Assembly: GCA_944320745.1 (NCBI GenBank)
Contig: CALUIN010000001.1
Location: 62,001 to 126,000 of the forward strand
Length of the DNA: 64,000 bases
DNA from: an uncultured Alloprevotella sp.
Lineage (GTDB): Bacteria; Bacteroidota; Bacteroidia; Bacteroidales; Bacteroidaceae
Reading direction: 5' to 3'
Under the pieces are notes generated by a model. That model was given only the letters and a program-made list of their open reading frames with translations. It had not been told where the DNA came from and ran no database searches. Positions 42,810 through 51,861 of this stretch are shown here, in pieces. Every line of letters starts with the position of its first letter. Position 1 is the first letter of the stretch. The position numbers and the translations under genes were made by a program.

Positions 42810-44267
42810 ATGCTCAATACGAAACTCATAGCCCGCATCCTGGGTTCGCTGCTATTCCTTGAGGCCCTGCTGCTGCTGCTCTGCTACGGCGTAGGCCTGC
42901 TCTATGACGAACGCAATCCCGCCCCGTTCGGCATCCCCGCCCTGGCGGCCGCCCTGCTCGGCATCGCCCTCAAGCTGGCCGGACACAAGGCCGAAAACCG
43001 CATGAGCCGCCGCGACGGCTACCTGGTCGTATCGCTCACGTGGCTCGCCTACACGTTCATCGGCATGCTGCCCTTCCTGGTGAGCGGCGTCGAGACGCGC
43101 GTGGCAGCCGCCTTCTTCGAGGCCATGTCCGGGTTCACCACCACGGGCTCGTCCGTGCTGACGGGCATCGACTCCCTGCCGCGCTCCATCCTCTTCTGGC
43201 GCAGCCTGATGCACTGGTTCGGCGGCATGGGCATCGTGTTCTTCACCATCGCCGTCCTCCCCACCATGGGAGCGGGCGACCAGAAGCTCTTCTCGGCCGA
43301 AGCCACGGGCCTGAAGACGGAGAAACTCCACCCGCGCATCAGCACGACGGCCCGCTGGCTCTGGAGCGTCTATCTGCTGCTGACGGGCACCTGCTGCGCG
43401 GCCTACTACCTGGGCGGCATGAACCTCTTCGACGCCGTCAACCACAGCCTCTCGACCATCGCGACGGGCGGATTCTCCACGCACCAGGACAGCTTTGCCT
43501 GGTTCCACTCGCCCACGCTGGAGTACGTCGCCACACTGTTCATGTTCATCTCGGGCATCAACTTCACGCTGCTCTACCTGTTTCTCATCAAGCGGCGCTG
43601 GCGCGACGTGTTCCGCGACAGCGAGCTGCGCTGCTTTGTCTGCCTGGCGGCCGTCTCCATCGTATTCATCACCCTCGTGCTCCACTTCCACGAAGGCCTG
43701 CCCCTGGAAACGTCGTTCCGCTATGCCGCCTTCAACACCGTCTCGCTACAGTCCACGACGGGCATCACCGTGAGCGACTTCACCCTGTGGCACCCCACGG
43801 CCTGGATGATGCTCCTCTTCGTCACGGCCGTGGGCGCCTGCGCCGGCTCCACGGCGGGCGGCATCAAGTGCGTGCGGGTGGCCACGGCCTACAAGACCAT
43901 GGCCAACGAGCTGCGCCACATCCTCCATCCCCGGGCCATGCTCCCGGTGCGCATCAACGGCAACATCGTCTCCGAGAACGTGGGTCACACCATTTTCTCC
44001 TTCTTCGTAGCCTACTTCCTCCTCATTTTCGTCGGGACCATCCTCATGGCGGCCATGGGCCTCCCCGTGCTGGACAGTCTGAGCGCCTGCGTCACATCGT
44101 TCAGCAACGCCGGCCCCGCCTTCGGCCACGTGCTCGGCCCGCTCGACGCGTGGAGCATCCTGCCCGACGGCGCGCTCTGGCTCAACGCCATGCTCATGCT
44201 CGCCGGCCGTCTGGAAATCTTTTCCCTGCTCCTGCCGTTCACCGTCTCCTTCTGGCGGGACAACTGA
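42810..44267 (+). CDS. trkH: Trk potassium uptake membrane protein TrkH
   Basis: A 485-residue inner-membrane K+ transporter with four pore-loop repeats; selectivity-type glycines are seen in MSGFTTTGSS, IATGGFSTH, QSTTGI and FSNAGPAFG. The arrangement with trkA upstream makes a complete Trk uptake system. It shares a likely operon with trkA and possibly dxs. Confidence 0.95.
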   Translation: MLNTKLIARILGSLLFLEALLLLLCYGVGLLYDERNPAPFGIPALAAALLGIALKLAGHKAENRMSRRDGYLVVSLTWLAYTFIGMLPFLVSGVETRVAAAFFEAMSGFTTTGSSVLTGIDSLPRSILFWRSLMHWFGGMGIVFFTIAVLPTMGAGDQKLFSAEATGLKTEKLHPRISTTARWLWSVYLLLTGTCCAAYYLGGMNLFDAVNHSLSTIATGGFSTHQDSFAWFHSPTLEYVATLFMFISGINFTLLYLFLIKRRWRDVFRDSELRCFVCLAAVSIVFITLVLHFHEGLPLETSFRYAAFNTVSLQSTTGITVSDFTLWHPTAWMMLLFVTAVGACAGSTAGGIKCVRVATAYKTMANELRHILHPRAMLPVRINGNIVSENVGHTIFSFFVAYFLLIFVGTILMAAMGLPVLDSLSACVTSFSNAGPAFGHVLGPLDAWSILPDGALWLNAMLMLAGRLEIFSLLLPFTVSFWRDN

Positions 44268-44292
44268 CAGGCCCCATCCCCACATCCGCCCC

Positions 44293-44952
44293 ATGAAAGA
44301 CATTCTCGACTTTCTCAAGGACATTGCCGCCCACAACGACCGCGAGTGGTTCCACGCCCACCGCGACCGGTTCGACGCCGCCTACGCCCGCTTCACCGCC
44401 GTCGCGACCGACATGATAGCCCGCATCGGGCGCTTCGACCCTGCCGTGGCCGGACTGCCCGTCAAGACGACGCTCTACCGCTTCTACCGTGACACGCGCT
44501 TCAGCCCGGACAAGTCGCCCTACAAGCGGCACTTCGGCTGCTACATCAATCCGCGCGGCAAGAAGTCGCCCCACGGCGGCTACTACCTCCACATCGAGCC
44601 GGGCCACTCGCTTGTGGCCTGCGGAGCCTACTGCCTGCCGCCGGCCATCCTGCGCGCCGTGCGCCGCACCGTGGCCGACCGCACCGACGAGTTCCGCGCC
44701 ATCGTCGAGGCACCGCGCTTTGCCAGCCTCTTCCCTACCATAGGCATGGAGCGGCTCAAGACGGTCCCCGCCGGCTTTCCCCGCGACTTCCCCTTCCCAC
44801 AATACCTGCGGCCGAAGGACTACAGCGTGTGGCACGACCTGCCCGACGCCTTCCTCCTCAGCACCGGATGGGAAGACCGCGCGGCCGCGCTCTTCCGCGA
44901 GATGAAGCCCTTCCTCGACTTCGTGAACGACACCATCGACGACTACCTGTAA
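44293..44952 (+). CDS. DUF2461-family protein
   Basis: 219 residues with the signatures of DUF2461: LKDIAAHNDREWFHAHR near the N-terminus, YRDTRFSPDKSPYKRHFG, GGYYLHIEPG and a final LPDAFLLS. It is cytoplasmic and soluble; the reaction is unknown. It lies 25 bp after trkH and may be in the same transcript. Confidence 0.9.
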   Translation: MKDILDFLKDIAAHNDREWFHAHRDRFDAAYARFTAVATDMIARIGRFDPAVAGLPVKTTLYRFYRDTRFSPDKSPYKRHFGCYINPRGKKSPHGGYYLHIEPGHSLVACGAYCLPPAILRAVRRTVADRTDEFRAIVEAPRFASLFPTIGMERLKTVPAGFPRDFPFPQYLRPKDYSVWHDLPDAFLLSTGWEDRAAALFREMKPFLDFVNDTIDDYL

Positions 44953-45026
44953 ACCACCGCCCGGACCGCTCCGGCCGCCGCGCCACGGCGCCGCACGCCG
45001 CACCGCCCGGGCCAAAAGCTGAAGAC

Positions 45027-45740
45027 ATGAAACATACGCTCTTTTCCCTCGCCGCCCTGGGCCTGCTCCTCTGCGCCCTCAGCTCCTGCAAGCGGACGAA
45101 CATCTACGAAACGGTGAAAGCCGTAGCCATAGCCGAGGTAGACACCACGGGCTTCGACAGCCACACGGTGCAGACCAACGCCTTCACCGCCGTCGAGGCG
45201 GACTGCTTCGCCGACATTGCCTATCACCAGACAGCGGCCGGGACGCCGCCCCGCGTGGTCCTGAAGGCTCCGGCCGAGGTGCTGGACCATATCTCCGTCA
45301 TGACGGACGACAACGTGCTGAGCCTCCGCGTGGACCGCCGCTACCGCATGCCGGAGCGCGCCGTCGTCGTGGTCAGTGTCTACGCCCCCTTCGTCAGCAG
45401 CTTCAGCCTGCGCGGCGGCAAATGCCTGCGGCTGGGCCGGATGAAGATTTCCAGTCCCCTCACCCTCTCGCTCGACGGCGTAGGCGCGCTGACGTCCGAA
45501 GTGCTCGAGGCCCATGAAATCAACGTGTCGCTCAACGGCGCGGGCTCCATCGACCTGCAGGGCATCAGCACGCAACGCCTCTCCGCCGAACTGGACGGCG
45601 CGGGCTCCATCAACCTGCAAGGCCGCTGCACCGACGCCTATCTCGAACTCAACGGCGCGGGCCACATCGACGTGACGCGGCTGCAGTGCGCGCACAAGGC
45701 GCAACGCGCCATCAACGGCGTGGGCACCATCAGCGAGTGA
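45027..45740 (+). CDS. GIN-domain (DUF2807) lipoprotein
   Basis: 237 residues. A lipobox (LSSC, C21) is followed by a beta-helical putative autotransporter-adhesin head (GIN) domain with repeated short strands such as SLNGAGSIDLQG, ELDGAGSINLQG and ELNGAGHIDVT. Such proteins are envelope lipoproteins of unknown role in Bacteroidetes. The ATG at 45027 starts the signal peptide. Repeat locus 6 follows the stop. Confidence 0.88.
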   Translation: MKHTLFSLAALGLLLCALSSCKRTNIYETVKAVAIAEVDTTGFDSHTVQTNAFTAVEADCFADIAYHQTAAGTPPRVVLKAPAEVLDHISVMTDDNVLSLRVDRRYRMPERAVVVVSVYAPFVSSFSLRGGKCLRLGRMKISSPLTLSLDGVGALTSEVLEAHEINVSLNGAGSIDLQGISTQRLSAELDGAGSINLQGRCTDAYLELNGAGHIDVTRLQCAHKAQRAINGVGTISE

Positions 45741-45788
45741 GCCGGCCGTAGACTCCGCCGGCCGCACACGCGGACCGGCACGCCGCAC

Positions 45789-45851
45789 ACGGGGCTTAGC
45801 CCCGTAAGGACTGGGCCTATTCCCGTCGCGACAGGAATAGGCCCAGTGTGC
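45789..45851. repeat. 21-bp palindromic tandem repeat, locus 6 (three units)
   Basis: Units start at 45789, 45810 and 45831. Units two and three form a perfect 14-bp hairpin, ACTGGGCCTATTCC (45810-45823) with its complement at 45834-45847. It lies between codirectional genes, 48 bp after the GIN gene. Confidence 0.9.
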
Positions 45852-45981
45852 GTCCGGACGGCGCATCCTGCCCGGCGGGCGGCACGCCGCGAGCGCCGCC
45901 CGCCGCCCCCGGCCGACAATGCCGCCGCGCGGACCGGCCCACTTTTTCGGAAGAGGCAGGCCCCGTTCGGATTTTTTCATG

Positions 45982-45989
45982 TAATTTTG
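45982..45989 (+). promoter_or_regulatory. -7 promoter element for rlmN
   Basis: TAATTTTG, 20 bp before the ATG at 46010. It separates rlmN from the preceding gene. Confidence 0.5.
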
Positions 45990-46009
45990 CACCAAATTCA
46001 TCAAGCTCA

Positions 46010-47134
46010 ATGACGGAACGCACGCTACCTCCCGGGGCATCCCGCGCGGCCCTGCTCGGCATGACGCTACAGGAGCTGCAGGCCGTGGCCGAACAGGCCG
46101 GTCTGCAGCGCTACGCGGGCCGCCAGCTGGCCGACTGGCTCTACAAGAAGCAGGCCACGGACTTCGCGCAGATGACCAACCTGCCGAAGGCTGCGCGCGA
46201 GGCCCTTGCCGCGCACTACCGCGTGGGCTGCTCCGCCCCGGCCGCCAGCCAGCGCTCGGCGGACGGGACGGTGAAGTACCTGTACCGCACGGACGGGGGG
46301 CACTATGTCGAGACGGTCTACATCCCCGACGGCGAGCGCGCCACGCTCTGTGTGTCGAGCCAGGTGGGATGCAAGATGGGCTGCGCCTTTTGCATGACGG
46401 GCCGGCAGGGCTTCGCTGCCTCGCTCTCCGCGGCCGACATCCTCAACCAGGTTTACTCGCTGCCCGAGCGCGGACGGCTCACCAACATCGTCTTTATGGG
46501 ACAGGGCGAGCCCTTCGACAACCTGGACAACGTGTTGCGCGCCACGAAGGCGCTCACCGCCGACTGGGGCTACGCCTGGAGCCCGCGGCGCATCACGGTG
46601 TCGAGCGTAGGGCTGGCCAAGGGGCTGGAGCGCTTCCTGGCAGAGAGCGAATGCCACCTGGCCATCAGCCTGCACCATCCCCTTCACGAGGGGCGCGCGG
46701 CCCTGATGCCGGCCGAGCGCGCCTTCCCCATCAGCGACGTGGCCGCTACGCTGCGCCGCAGCGGACTCTTCAGCAAAGGGCCGGAACGCGCCGGAAGCCC
46801 GCACCAGCGGCGGCTCTCGTTCGAATACATCCCCTTCGAGGGCGTGAACGACTCGCCGCGCCACGCACGCGCCGTCGTGGACCTGCTGCGCGGCCTCGAC
46901 TGTCGCGTCAACCTGATACGCTTCCACGGCATACCCGGCACACCGCTGCGCGGCATAACGGAAGGGCGCATGGTGCAATTTCGCGACTATCTGACGGGGC
47001 ACGGCATCTTCACCACCATCAGGGCCTCGCGCGGCGAGGACATAATGGCGGCTTGCGGCCTGCTCTCCACGGCCCGGCAGGAAGCGGAGAGACAGGCGGC
47101 GGACCGGGAGAAGACACGCGCCCACAATCCATAA
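46010..47134 (+). CDS. rlmN: 23S rRNA/tRNA adenine-C2 methyltransferase RlmN
   Basis: A 374-residue radical SAM methyltransferase that methylates A2503 of 23S rRNA and A37 of some tRNAs. The cluster motif is CKMGCAFC (C121, C125, C128). The C-terminal catalytic Cys is in MAACGLL. GQGEPFDNLDNV, ITVSSVG and LAISLHHP are typical blocks. The ATG at 46010 lies just after a promoter element. pdxA follows after 5 bp. Confidence 0.95.
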   Translation: MTERTLPPGASRAALLGMTLQELQAVAEQAGLQRYAGRQLADWLYKKQATDFAQMTNLPKAAREALAAHYRVGCSAPAASQRSADGTVKYLYRTDGGHYVETVYIPDGERATLCVSSQVGCKMGCAFCMTGRQGFAASLSAADILNQVYSLPERGRLTNIVFMGQGEPFDNLDNVLRATKALTADWGYAWSPRRITVSSVGLAKGLERFLAESECHLAISLHHPLHEGRAALMPAERAFPISDVAATLRRSGLFSKGPERAGSPHQRRLSFEYIPFEGVNDSPRHARAVVDLLRGLDCRVNLIRFHGIPGTPLRGITEGRMVQFRDYLTGHGIFTTIRASRGEDIMAACGLLSTARQEAERQAADREKTRAHNP

Positions 47135-47139
47135 ATCCT

Positions 47140-48294
47140 ATGATCCTTAACAACCATAACCACAAGCCGTCCCCCGAGGAGGCTCCAGCCACGCCAGCCG
47201 GCGGGACGCTACTGCGCGTGGCCATCACGCAAGGCGACACGAACGGCATAGGCTACGAGCTTATCCTCAAGACTTTCGCGGACAACGGCATGTTCGAGCT
47301 CTGCATCCCGGTGGTCTACGGTTCGGCCAAGGTGGCCACTTACCACCGCAAGACGCTGGGCATGGAGATGAATTTCCACATCATCCGCTCGGCCGAGGAA
47401 GCCGTGCCGGGACGCCTGAACCTGGTGAACTGCATCGAAGAAGAGGTGAAAGTGGAGCTGGGCACGCCCACGCCCGAAGCGGGACTGGCCGCCTTCAAAG
47501 CCCTCGAGCAGGCCACGGCCGACCTCCAGGCCGGGCTGGCGGACGTCCTCGTCACGGCCCCCATCTGCAAGGCTTCCATCCAAAGCGACGCCTTCCGCTT
47601 CGCCGGCCACACGGAATACCTGCAAGACCGCCTGGGCAACGGCGCCGAGGCGCTGATGATCCTGTCCAACAGCCTGATGCGCGTGGCTCTCGTCACGACC
47701 CACCTCCCGCTGCAAAAGGTCCCGGGCAGCCTTTCCCAGGACGTCATCCTACAGAAAATACACCTGCTCCACCAAAGCCTGCGCCGCGACTTCCTGCTCC
47801 CGGCGCCGCGCATCGCCGTCCTGGGACTCAACCCGCACAACGGCGACGGCGGCGTGCTGGGCTCCGAGGAGCAGAACACGATACGCCCCGCCATTGAGGC
47901 CGCCGTAGCCGAGGAGATACAGTGCTTCGGCCCCTACCCCGCCGACGGCTTCTTCGGCGCCGGACTCTACCGCCACTTCGACGCCGTCCTGGCCATGTAC
48001 CACGACCAAGGACTGGCCCCCTTCAAGGCCCTGTCGATGGACGACGGCGTGAACTTCACGGCCGGCCTTCCCTTCGTCCGCACTTCGCCGGACCACGGGA
48101 CGGCCTTCGACATCGCCGGGAAAGGACTGGCCTCGCCCGACTCCTTCAGGCAGGCCATATTCACGGCCATCGACGTCTACCGCCACCGCAAGGCGGACGA
48201 CGAGGCGCACCGCGACCCCTTGCAGAAACTTTACCACGAACACCGCGAGGACAGCGACCGCCAGCGGCACATCCAAGCAGACAAGACCGAATGA
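47140..48294 (+). CDS. pdxA: 4-hydroxythreonine-4-phosphate dehydrogenase PdxA
   Basis: A 384-residue cytosolic enzyme of pyridoxal-5'-phosphate synthesis. Metal and substrate residues are seen in GHTEYL, GLNPHNGDGG and the MYHDQGLAPFK block; GDTNGIGYELILK is the N-terminal signature. About 20 extra residues precede it. It is coupled to the next gene by an ATGA overlap, which places vitamin B6 synthesis in the same transcript as the head-group cluster. Confidence 0.94.
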   Translation: MILNNHNHKPSPEEAPATPAGGTLLRVAITQGDTNGIGYELILKTFADNGMFELCIPVVYGSAKVATYHRKTLGMEMNFHIIRSAEEAVPGRLNLVNCIEEEVKVELGTPTPEAGLAAFKALEQATADLQAGLADVLVTAPICKASIQSDAFRFAGHTEYLQDRLGNGAEALMILSNSLMRVALVTTHLPLQKVPGSLSQDVILQKIHLLHQSLRRDFLLPAPRIAVLGLNPHNGDGGVLGSEEQNTIRPAIEAAVAEEIQCFGPYPADGFFGAGLYRHFDAVLAMYHDQGLAPFKALSMDDGVNFTAGLPFVRTSPDHGTAFDIAGKGLASPDSFRQAIFTAIDVYRHRKADDEAHRDPLQKLYHEHREDSDRQRHIQADKTE

Positions 48295-49004
48295 AATTCG
48301 CCATAATCGCAGCCGGCGAAGGCTCACGCCTCAGCCAGGAAGGCATAGCGCTGCCGAAACCGCTCGTACGCATCGGCGGCGAGCCGATGGTGGACCGCCT
48401 GGTCCGCATATTCAACGAGAACGGCGCAGAGGAGATCTGCATCATCGTCAACAGGCTCCACCCGCAGACGGAAGCACACGTGCGCCAGCTGGCCGCACGC
48501 GGCGAAGGCGCCCCCATTCGCCTCGCCGTCAGGACTACGCCCAGCTCCATGCACAGCTTCTACGAGCTGAGCCCGTGGCTGGCGGACGCGCCCTTCTGCC
48601 TGACAACGGTCGACACCATCTTCCGCGAGGACGAGTTCGCCCGCTTCATCGAGGCCTTCCGCCAGAACGACGCGGACGGGCTCATGGGCGTGACGGACTA
48701 CGTCGACGACGAGAAGCCCCTCTACGTAGCCGCCGACAGCGCACTCCGCATCACCGGCTTCCACGACCAGAACGAGGGCGACCGCTACGTATCGGGCGGC
48801 ATCTACGCCCTGCACCCCGCGGCGCTCGCCACGCTCCGCCGCTGCATGGCCCAGGGACAGAGCCGCATGCGCAACTTCCAGCGCGCCCTGGTCCAGGACG
48901 GCCTGCGCCTGCAAGCCTGGCCCTTCAGCAAAGTCCTGGACGTGGACCACGCAGGCGACATCGCCAAAGCCGAACAATTTCTCAACGAAACGGAATCCGT
49001 ATGA
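48291..49004 (+). CDS. Sugar-phosphate/polyol-phosphate nucleotidyltransferase
   Basis: 237 residues, Rossmann-like NTP transferase fold. The signature AAGEGSRL and PKPL (22-25) bind the nucleotide and Mg2+; D108 in TTVDTIF is the expected metal Asp; LDVDHAGD near the end is the second. It resembles cytidylyltransferases for small phosphorylated alcohols (phosphocholine, inositol phosphate, aminoethylphosphonate). Since a CDP-alcohol phosphotransferase is encoded two genes on, it probably makes the CDP-activated head group. It starts inside the pdxA stop (ATGA) and its own stop overlaps the next start (ATGA). Confidence 0.85.
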   Translation: MKFAIIAAGEGSRLSQEGIALPKPLVRIGGEPMVDRLVRIFNENGAEEICIIVNRLHPQTEAHVRQLAARGEGAPIRLAVRTTPSSMHSFYELSPWLADAPFCLTTVDTIFREDEFARFIEAFRQNDADGLMGVTDYVDDEKPLYVAADSALRITGFHDQNEGDRYVSGGIYALHPAALATLRRCMAQGQSRMRNFQRALVQDGLRLQAWPFSKVLDVDHAGDIAKAEQFLNETESV

Positions 49005-49891
49005 ACATACTCGGCATCAGCCGCTCACCGCGCTTTTCGCCTAATTCCGTCGCCCGCGACAGGGCTATCTTCACAGCCGTCGCGGGCGAACTGCGCCGCC
49101 TCGGTCACGACGTGCGCACGGTCTGCGAAGACGATTTTCGCGACATAGGCCGCGCGGACGCCGTCTATAACATGGGGCGCGACGGGGCCTTTCTCGCGGC
49201 CCTGGCCGCCGGGTTGCGCGTCCCGGCCGTCAATCCGCCCGTCGCGCTGCTCCGGGCCACGCGCTCGGCCCTGACGCGCTGCTTCGCCGAAGAGGGCATC
49301 CCCATCCCCGAGAGCCGCGCCTTCCGCGTAGGCGAAACGTCAGCCGCCGCCCTGCGCCCGTTTGCAGAAGCCTGCCCCGACGGCGTGTGGCTCAAGCGCG
49401 GCGACGCCTGCGCACAGTCCGCCAGCGACGTGCGCTACCTCCACTCCGGCGCGGCGCTCGACGACGCGATCCGCGACTTCGCCCGCCGCGGCATAAGCGA
49501 GGCCGTAGTCTGCGCGCATCTCTGTGGCGACCTCGTGAAATTCTACGGCGTGGAGGGCACCGACTTCTTCTATCTGTACTACCCGACCGAGGGGAAGAAC
49601 TTCAGCAAATTCGGTCTGGAGAAAATCAACGGTGCCCCGACGGGCTTTGCCTTCCGCTCCGGGCAGCTGAAAACCTGCGCCGACAGAGCGGCCCGCCTGA
49701 GCGGCTTCATCGTCTACGGCGGCGACGCCATCGTCCTGCCCGACGGCAGCTTCAGGCTTATTGACTTCAACGACTGGCCCAGTTTCTCGCGCTGCTGCGC
49801 CGAGGCCGCGCGCGCCATTGCCGCCCGCGTGGACAGCCTGGACGATGCGCGCCGCCAGCCGGCCCTCTTTTCCGTCTCATCATACCTATAA
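49001..49891 (+). CDS. ATP-grasp-like enzyme of the head-group cluster
   Basis: 296 residues. The N-terminus (NILGISRSPRFSPNSVARDRAIF) and the central and C-terminal layout suggest an ATP-grasp fold: DGVWLKRGD as an ATP-binding lysine strand, and the C-terminal metal site D255-F-N-D in FRLIDFNDWPSF. It should join a carboxylate to an amine or alcohol through an acyl phosphate. Translational coupling on both sides places it in the same pathway as the nucleotidyltransferase and CDP-alcohol transferase. The substrate is unknown. Confidence 0.75.
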   Translation: MNILGISRSPRFSPNSVARDRAIFTAVAGELRRLGHDVRTVCEDDFRDIGRADAVYNMGRDGAFLAALAAGLRVPAVNPPVALLRATRSALTRCFAEEGIPIPESRAFRVGETSAAALRPFAEACPDGVWLKRGDACAQSASDVRYLHSGAALDDAIRDFARRGISEAVVCAHLCGDLVKFYGVEGTDFFYLYYPTEGKNFSKFGLEKINGAPTGFAFRSGQLKTCADRAARLSGFIVYGGDAIVLPDGSFRLIDFNDWPSFSRCCAEAARAIAARVDSLDDARRQPALFSVSSYL

Positions 49892-49905
49892 GCATCCACC
49901 ACTTC

Positions 49906-50826
49906 ATGGCTGAAAACAAAAAACTGGCTGCGACCTTCAAGTCGCAGGACACCGAGGAGTGGCTCGACATCCACTTCACGCGGCCCCTGGGCCTCGTGTG
50001 GGCCAACTTCTTCAACCGCTTCGGCGTCCACCCCAACGTCGTCACCGTCCTTTCCATTATCCTCGGCGCGGCGGCGGGCGTTCTGTTCTACTTCGACTCG
50101 CTTGCGCTGAACGTGGCGGGTATTCTGCTCCTCATCTGGGCCAATCTCTACGACAGCGCGGACGGGCAGCTGGCCCGCATGACCGGCAAGAAGACGCGCT
50201 GGGGCCGCATTCTGGACGGCTTTGCCGGCGACGTGTGGTTCTTCGCCATCTATGCGGCCATCGCGCTCCGGCTCACGCCGCAGTGGGGCGTATGGATCTG
50301 GCTGCTCGCCGCCTTCTCGGGATTCATCTGCCACGCCAAGCAGTGCCAGTTGGCGGATTACTACCGCAACATCCACCTCTACTTCCTCAAGGGAGAGAGC
50401 GGCAGCGAGCTGGACAACGCCGCCAAGCTCTCCGAAGAGTTCCGCTCGCTCAGCTGGAAGCAGGACGGGGCATGGAAACTGTTTCTCTTCTTCTACCGCA
50501 ACTACACGCGGTCGCAGGAACAGCTGACGCCTGCCTTCCAGCGCTTCCGTAAAGCCATGAGCCAGCGGTTCGGCACAGCCCTCCCCGCCAGCCTGCGCCA
50601 GGACTTCCGCCGGGGCAGCCTGCCCTTGATGAAGTGGGCCAACATCCTGACGTTCAACACGCGGGCCATAGTCCTCTACGCCAGCCTGCTTTGCGGGCTG
50701 CCCTGGATCTACCTGGTGTTCGAGGTCACCGTTATGAACGTACTTTTCTTCTATATGCGCGCACGGCACGAAGGCCTTTGCCGGCGGCTCACCGATAATC
50801 TGGACCAATATGAAGCCACTGTATAG
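49906..50826 (+). CDS. CDP-alcohol phosphatidyltransferase family protein
   Basis: 306 residues, about six membrane helices. The family motif is present with one change: D83-SA-D86-G87-QL-A90-R91, eight residues, G100-RIL-D104-GFA-G108-D109. The consensus D(x2)DG(x2)AR(x8)G(x3)D(x3)D requires Asp at 108, but Asp is at 109. It should couple a CDP-alcohol with a lipid or polyol acceptor at the membrane. Its last 17 bp overlap the next gene. In context it probably makes the phosphodiester of a new phospholipid head group. Confidence 0.85.
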   Translation: MAENKKLAATFKSQDTEEWLDIHFTRPLGLVWANFFNRFGVHPNVVTVLSIILGAAAGVLFYFDSLALNVAGILLLIWANLYDSADGQLARMTGKKTRWGRILDGFAGDVWFFAIYAAIALRLTPQWGVWIWLLAAFSGFICHAKQCQLADYYRNIHLYFLKGESGSELDNAAKLSEEFRSLSWKQDGAWKLFLFFYRNYTRSQEQLTPAFQRFRKAMSQRFGTALPASLRQDFRRGSLPLMKWANILTFNTRAIVLYASLLCGLPWIYLVFEVTVMNVLFFYMRARHEGLCRRLTDNLDQYEATV

Positions 50827-51814
50827 GAATCTGTTCCTGCTTTTCGGCATCGCCGCCATTATTGTCATGCTCTGCACGTTCGACGTGGACTACGGGCAGC
50901 TCAAGGACAAGCTGCCCCGCATCGTGGCCTACATGCCCCTGGTCGTCGGCGTATGGATAGCCGTCTACGCCTGCAACGCCGGCGCCTTCCAGCTGATTGT
51001 CAACAGCGGCACGCAGGACAAGCATCTCTCCTTCCGCCACGCCTACAAGCTGACCGTCTCGGGCTTTGCCTTCAGCTACACCACGCCCTTCGGCTTCGGC
51101 GGGGGCCCGTACCGCGTCATGGAGCTGGCGGCCCATATCGGGACAAACCGCGCCATGTCGTCCGTTGTCCTCTACTCCATGATGCACATCCTCTCCCACA
51201 TTTGCCTGTGGACCACGGCCATCGTGCTCTTCATCGCCTTCTACTTCGACCGCGTGACGCCCTGGCTCTGGAGCGTCTTCGGCCTGTGCGCCGTGCTGCT
51301 GGCCTTCATCCTCTACGTCTTTTACAAGGGATACAAGAACGGGCTCATTGTCCGCCTCTTCAGGATTCTGCTCTATATCCCCGTGGCCAAACGGCCCGCC
51401 CGCAAGTTTTACGAGAAGAACCTGGAGAACATGGTGCAGATAGACCGCAACATAGCCTACCTGCACCAGCAGCCGCGCGCCTTCTACGGATCGCTGGCTC
51501 TGGAGTATGCCGGCCGCGTCATCAACGCCTTCGAGTTCTTCTTCATCCTCCAGGCCTTCGGCGCTCCCGTCACGTTCTGCGACGCCGTGCTCGTGCTGGC
51601 TTTCTCCTCGCTCATGGGCAATCTGCTTTTCTTCTTCCCCATGCAGATGGGCGCGCGCGAGGGCGGACTGGCGCTCATCATCCAGATTCTGGGCTACCCG
51701 GGAGGAGCGGGCGTGGGCCTCTTCTCTAGCTTCTTCACCCGCATCCGCGAACTCGTCTGGATTTTCATCGGCGTAAGCCTTGTGAAAGTAGGCAACAAGC
51801 ACATCATGAAATAA
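50810..51814 (+). CDS. LPG-synthase-TM / UPF0104-type flippase-like membrane protein
   Basis: 334 residues with about eight membrane helices. It belongs to the lysylphosphatidylglycerol-synthase transmembrane (flippase-like) family: GFGGGPYRVMELAAHIGTNRA and FFFPMQMGAREGGLALI are the conserved loops. Related proteins move lipid-linked substrates across membranes. The ATG at 50810 lies inside the CDP-alcohol transferase gene, so the two are cotranslated. It probably transports the product lipid. Confidence 0.85.
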   Translation: MKPLYRNLFLLFGIAAIIVMLCTFDVDYGQLKDKLPRIVAYMPLVVGVWIAVYACNAGAFQLIVNSGTQDKHLSFRHAYKLTVSGFAFSYTTPFGFGGGPYRVMELAAHIGTNRAMSSVVLYSMMHILSHICLWTTAIVLFIAFYFDRVTPWLWSVFGLCAVLLAFILYVFYKGYKNGLIVRLFRILLYIPVAKRPARKFYEKNLENMVQIDRNIAYLHQQPRAFYGSLALEYAGRVINAFEFFFILQAFGAPVTFCDAVLVLAFSSLMGNLLFFFPMQMGAREGGLALIIQILGYPGGAGVGLFSSFFTRIRELVWIFIGVSLVKVGNKHIMK

Positions 51815-51861
51815 CCGCGCGGCGCCCGGCCCGTCCCGGCGCCCGCCGAAACACGACAGCC

